DNA of 64,000 nucleotides from Sorghum bicolor (lineage: Eukaryota > Streptophyta > Magnoliopsida > Poales > Poaceae). The notes under the pieces were generated by a model. It searched no databases. It was not told the DNA's origin and saw nothing but the letters and a program-made list of their open reading frames with translations. The stretch covers positions 14,075,293-14,139,292 of the forward strand of contig NC_012871.2 of NCBI RefSeq assembly GCF_000003195.3, given 5' to 3'. The position numbers were made by a program, and so were the translations under genes. Shown here in pieces: positions 62,396-64,000 of this stretch (positions are counted from its first letter, which is position 1; each line of letters opens with the position of its first letter).

Positions 62396-64000
62396 ATGTA
62401 AAAGCACAAAAAAATAACATATAAATCAAGTAGCTATTTATAAAAAATGGCATATGGATTTTCCCCATTTTCTTATGCAGACGCATACCACATTCCTTGA
62501 AAATATAATAAAATTTCTAGAAATACTGATAAGTAAATAATCAAATCATGCATCAATATATTGATAGGAATTTTTATAGCATTTTTAGATCCAGTGTGTA
62601 TAGAATTTAAAATTTCCTAGAAATAAAACAAAAGTTTTAATTTTTTTAATAAACAAATTGTAGCCTTGGGCCGAATTTGGTCTGGCCCATTTCTTCACCT
62701 TCTATTCTTGGGCTTGCTCGGCCTGCGGACTGACCCCTCCTCCCTCTCTATTCAGCCTAGCAGTGGCCCAGCCATTTATCCAATCGTTTTTTCTTTTTCG
62801 AATTAAACTAGTCAACCAATCTTCCAAAATTAATATCTCACCTATTCAAAGTTCAATTGATTTTAATTTTTCTTACTTAATTCATATACTCAAATATTGT
62901 CCTAAGCAAAAATTACTTCAAATTTTTAGTCAATAACATATTTTTATATAATTTAAATATTTTACCTATTTAAAGAATGCCTTCAAATTTGAACTACATA
63001 AACTACAAAATATTTTACACAAATCATTATATTCATGCATTTTAAATATCAAATATAACTTTGTAACTAACAATGCAAATGTTTTATACCATTGTATTCT
63101 TGCATTGAGCCCTTTTGAGAAGATTTTGGTGGTGTCAAGGTATTCTGTTGTTAGCTTTATGAAATGAATTTCTTACTGCACTTTCAGTTACTATTAGTGT
63201 GTAACAAACTTTATGCCTTGCATAGACTAAAGAAAAAAATAGTTTTACACTTTCAAAACCCTGACATTGGATTTTAATATATCAACTAGTGCGATTGGAC
63301 AATATTTAACCTATAGTGCTATTTAACTTAAAATCTCTACTTTAAGCATGATACTAGTATATACTCCTCACATTAAATCCTAAATATCATGATTATTTGT
63401 TCTATGAAGTTGCAACCTAGCTAATACCCATATTTCACTGACATGGGGTACTAAATAAAGATATTTTTAACTAAAACCATCATGTCAATTTTTATTGACC
63501 TTTTTTTCTACTTCAAATGTGGCTTGTAGTGAGATTCTAATGCAGTATTCAACATAGCTATTACTTTAGAGTTTAATACACGTATATAAAAAGGTAGACC
63601 ATGTCTAGCTTCACACTTACAATTTTATCTAGCCCAATGTGGTTTGGTTTCTGATAACTTCTTGTAATAATGCGTTCATATTGCCCAAAATGCATGTTCG
63701 CATGCAGGCTCTTTTCGTTTATGCTCATGCGGTCCGTGTTCAACCCACCAAACTCTTGTCTTGGCTATCCAGCCACCTCCCAAACGATTTGCATGTGGAA
63801 ATCGTTTGAGCTAATTGACCGATACAACTGAGCAATCTAGTCAGTCTCGAAGGCACTTGCTAATAGTAGAGACAAACGAATCATTGTATTTTTCTTAGGA
63901 ATTTAAAACCTTGATCAATATTCAGTCAAATAAAAATATTTTTTATCAAATAAACTATTATGCTATAATTTATATGTAAAAGGAAAAACACAACATACAT
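62396..64000. other. AT-rich intergenic DNA; nothing recognised
   Basis: No open frame of note and no repeat ends that I can define. Confidence 0.5.

Overview
This is nuclear DNA from a plant, most likely a panicoid grass of the Sorghum/sugarcane group. Three things point there: spliced genes with grass-like codon use, grass-type LTR retrotransposons nested in one another, and many Tourist-like and Stowaway-like MITEs of kinds common in Andropogoneae. The species call is an inference from style and is not proven by the sequence.

Three host genes are supported. (1) Positions 26-10754, minus strand: the N-terminal half (about 539 codons, 17 exons) of exportin-1 (XPO1/CRM1), the nuclear export receptor; the rest lies off the left edge. 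Its introns hold a rearranged Copia element, a tRNA-type SINE, a Stowaway-like MITE and one 84-bp GC-AG intron. (2) Positions 38564-40577, plus strand: a complete two-exon gene for 60S ribosomal protein L8 (uL2), 261 aa, with a 143-bp promoter bounded upstream by a MITE. (3) Positions 61663-62094, plus strand: a single-exon gene for a small secreted Gnk2/DUF26 cysteine-rich protein, 143 aa.

From about 13.5 to 37 kb is a stack of nested elements. An old plus-strand Ty3/Gypsy element of Tat type was split by a large minus-strand Ty3/Gypsy element (A, 14169-33804; 3.9-kb 5' LTR, extra leader ORF, gag-pol). A hAT transposon entered the RNase H region of A. A Tat-lineage Gypsy element (B, 15376-21037) then entered the hAT. 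The far parts of A and of the hAT and most of the 3' end of B are missing, so deletions accompanied the nesting. A solo LTR interrupts the leader ORF of A, and a related solo LTR lies in opposite orientation at 44557-46066 inside a decayed gag.

From 40.6 to 50.2 kb is intergenic DNA with MITEs, many flanked by TAA/TTA target duplications. From 50.7 to 61.3 kb lie two PIF/Harbinger elements of one family: a 1.6-kb internal-deletion derivative and an 8-kb element that still shows both the Myb/trihelix-like ORF1 and the DDE transposase. The larger one carries a 3.3-kb insertion with MULE-like 9-bp flanking repeats and spliced-gene-like signals. The last 1.6 kb is AT-rich with no gene seen.

No prokaryote-like operon, CRISPR array or defence system is present. 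The most interesting material is the transposon biology: a mother element beside its deletion derivative, an internally inverted Copia element, and premature stops nearly all explained by C-to-T change, mostly CAG to TAG.
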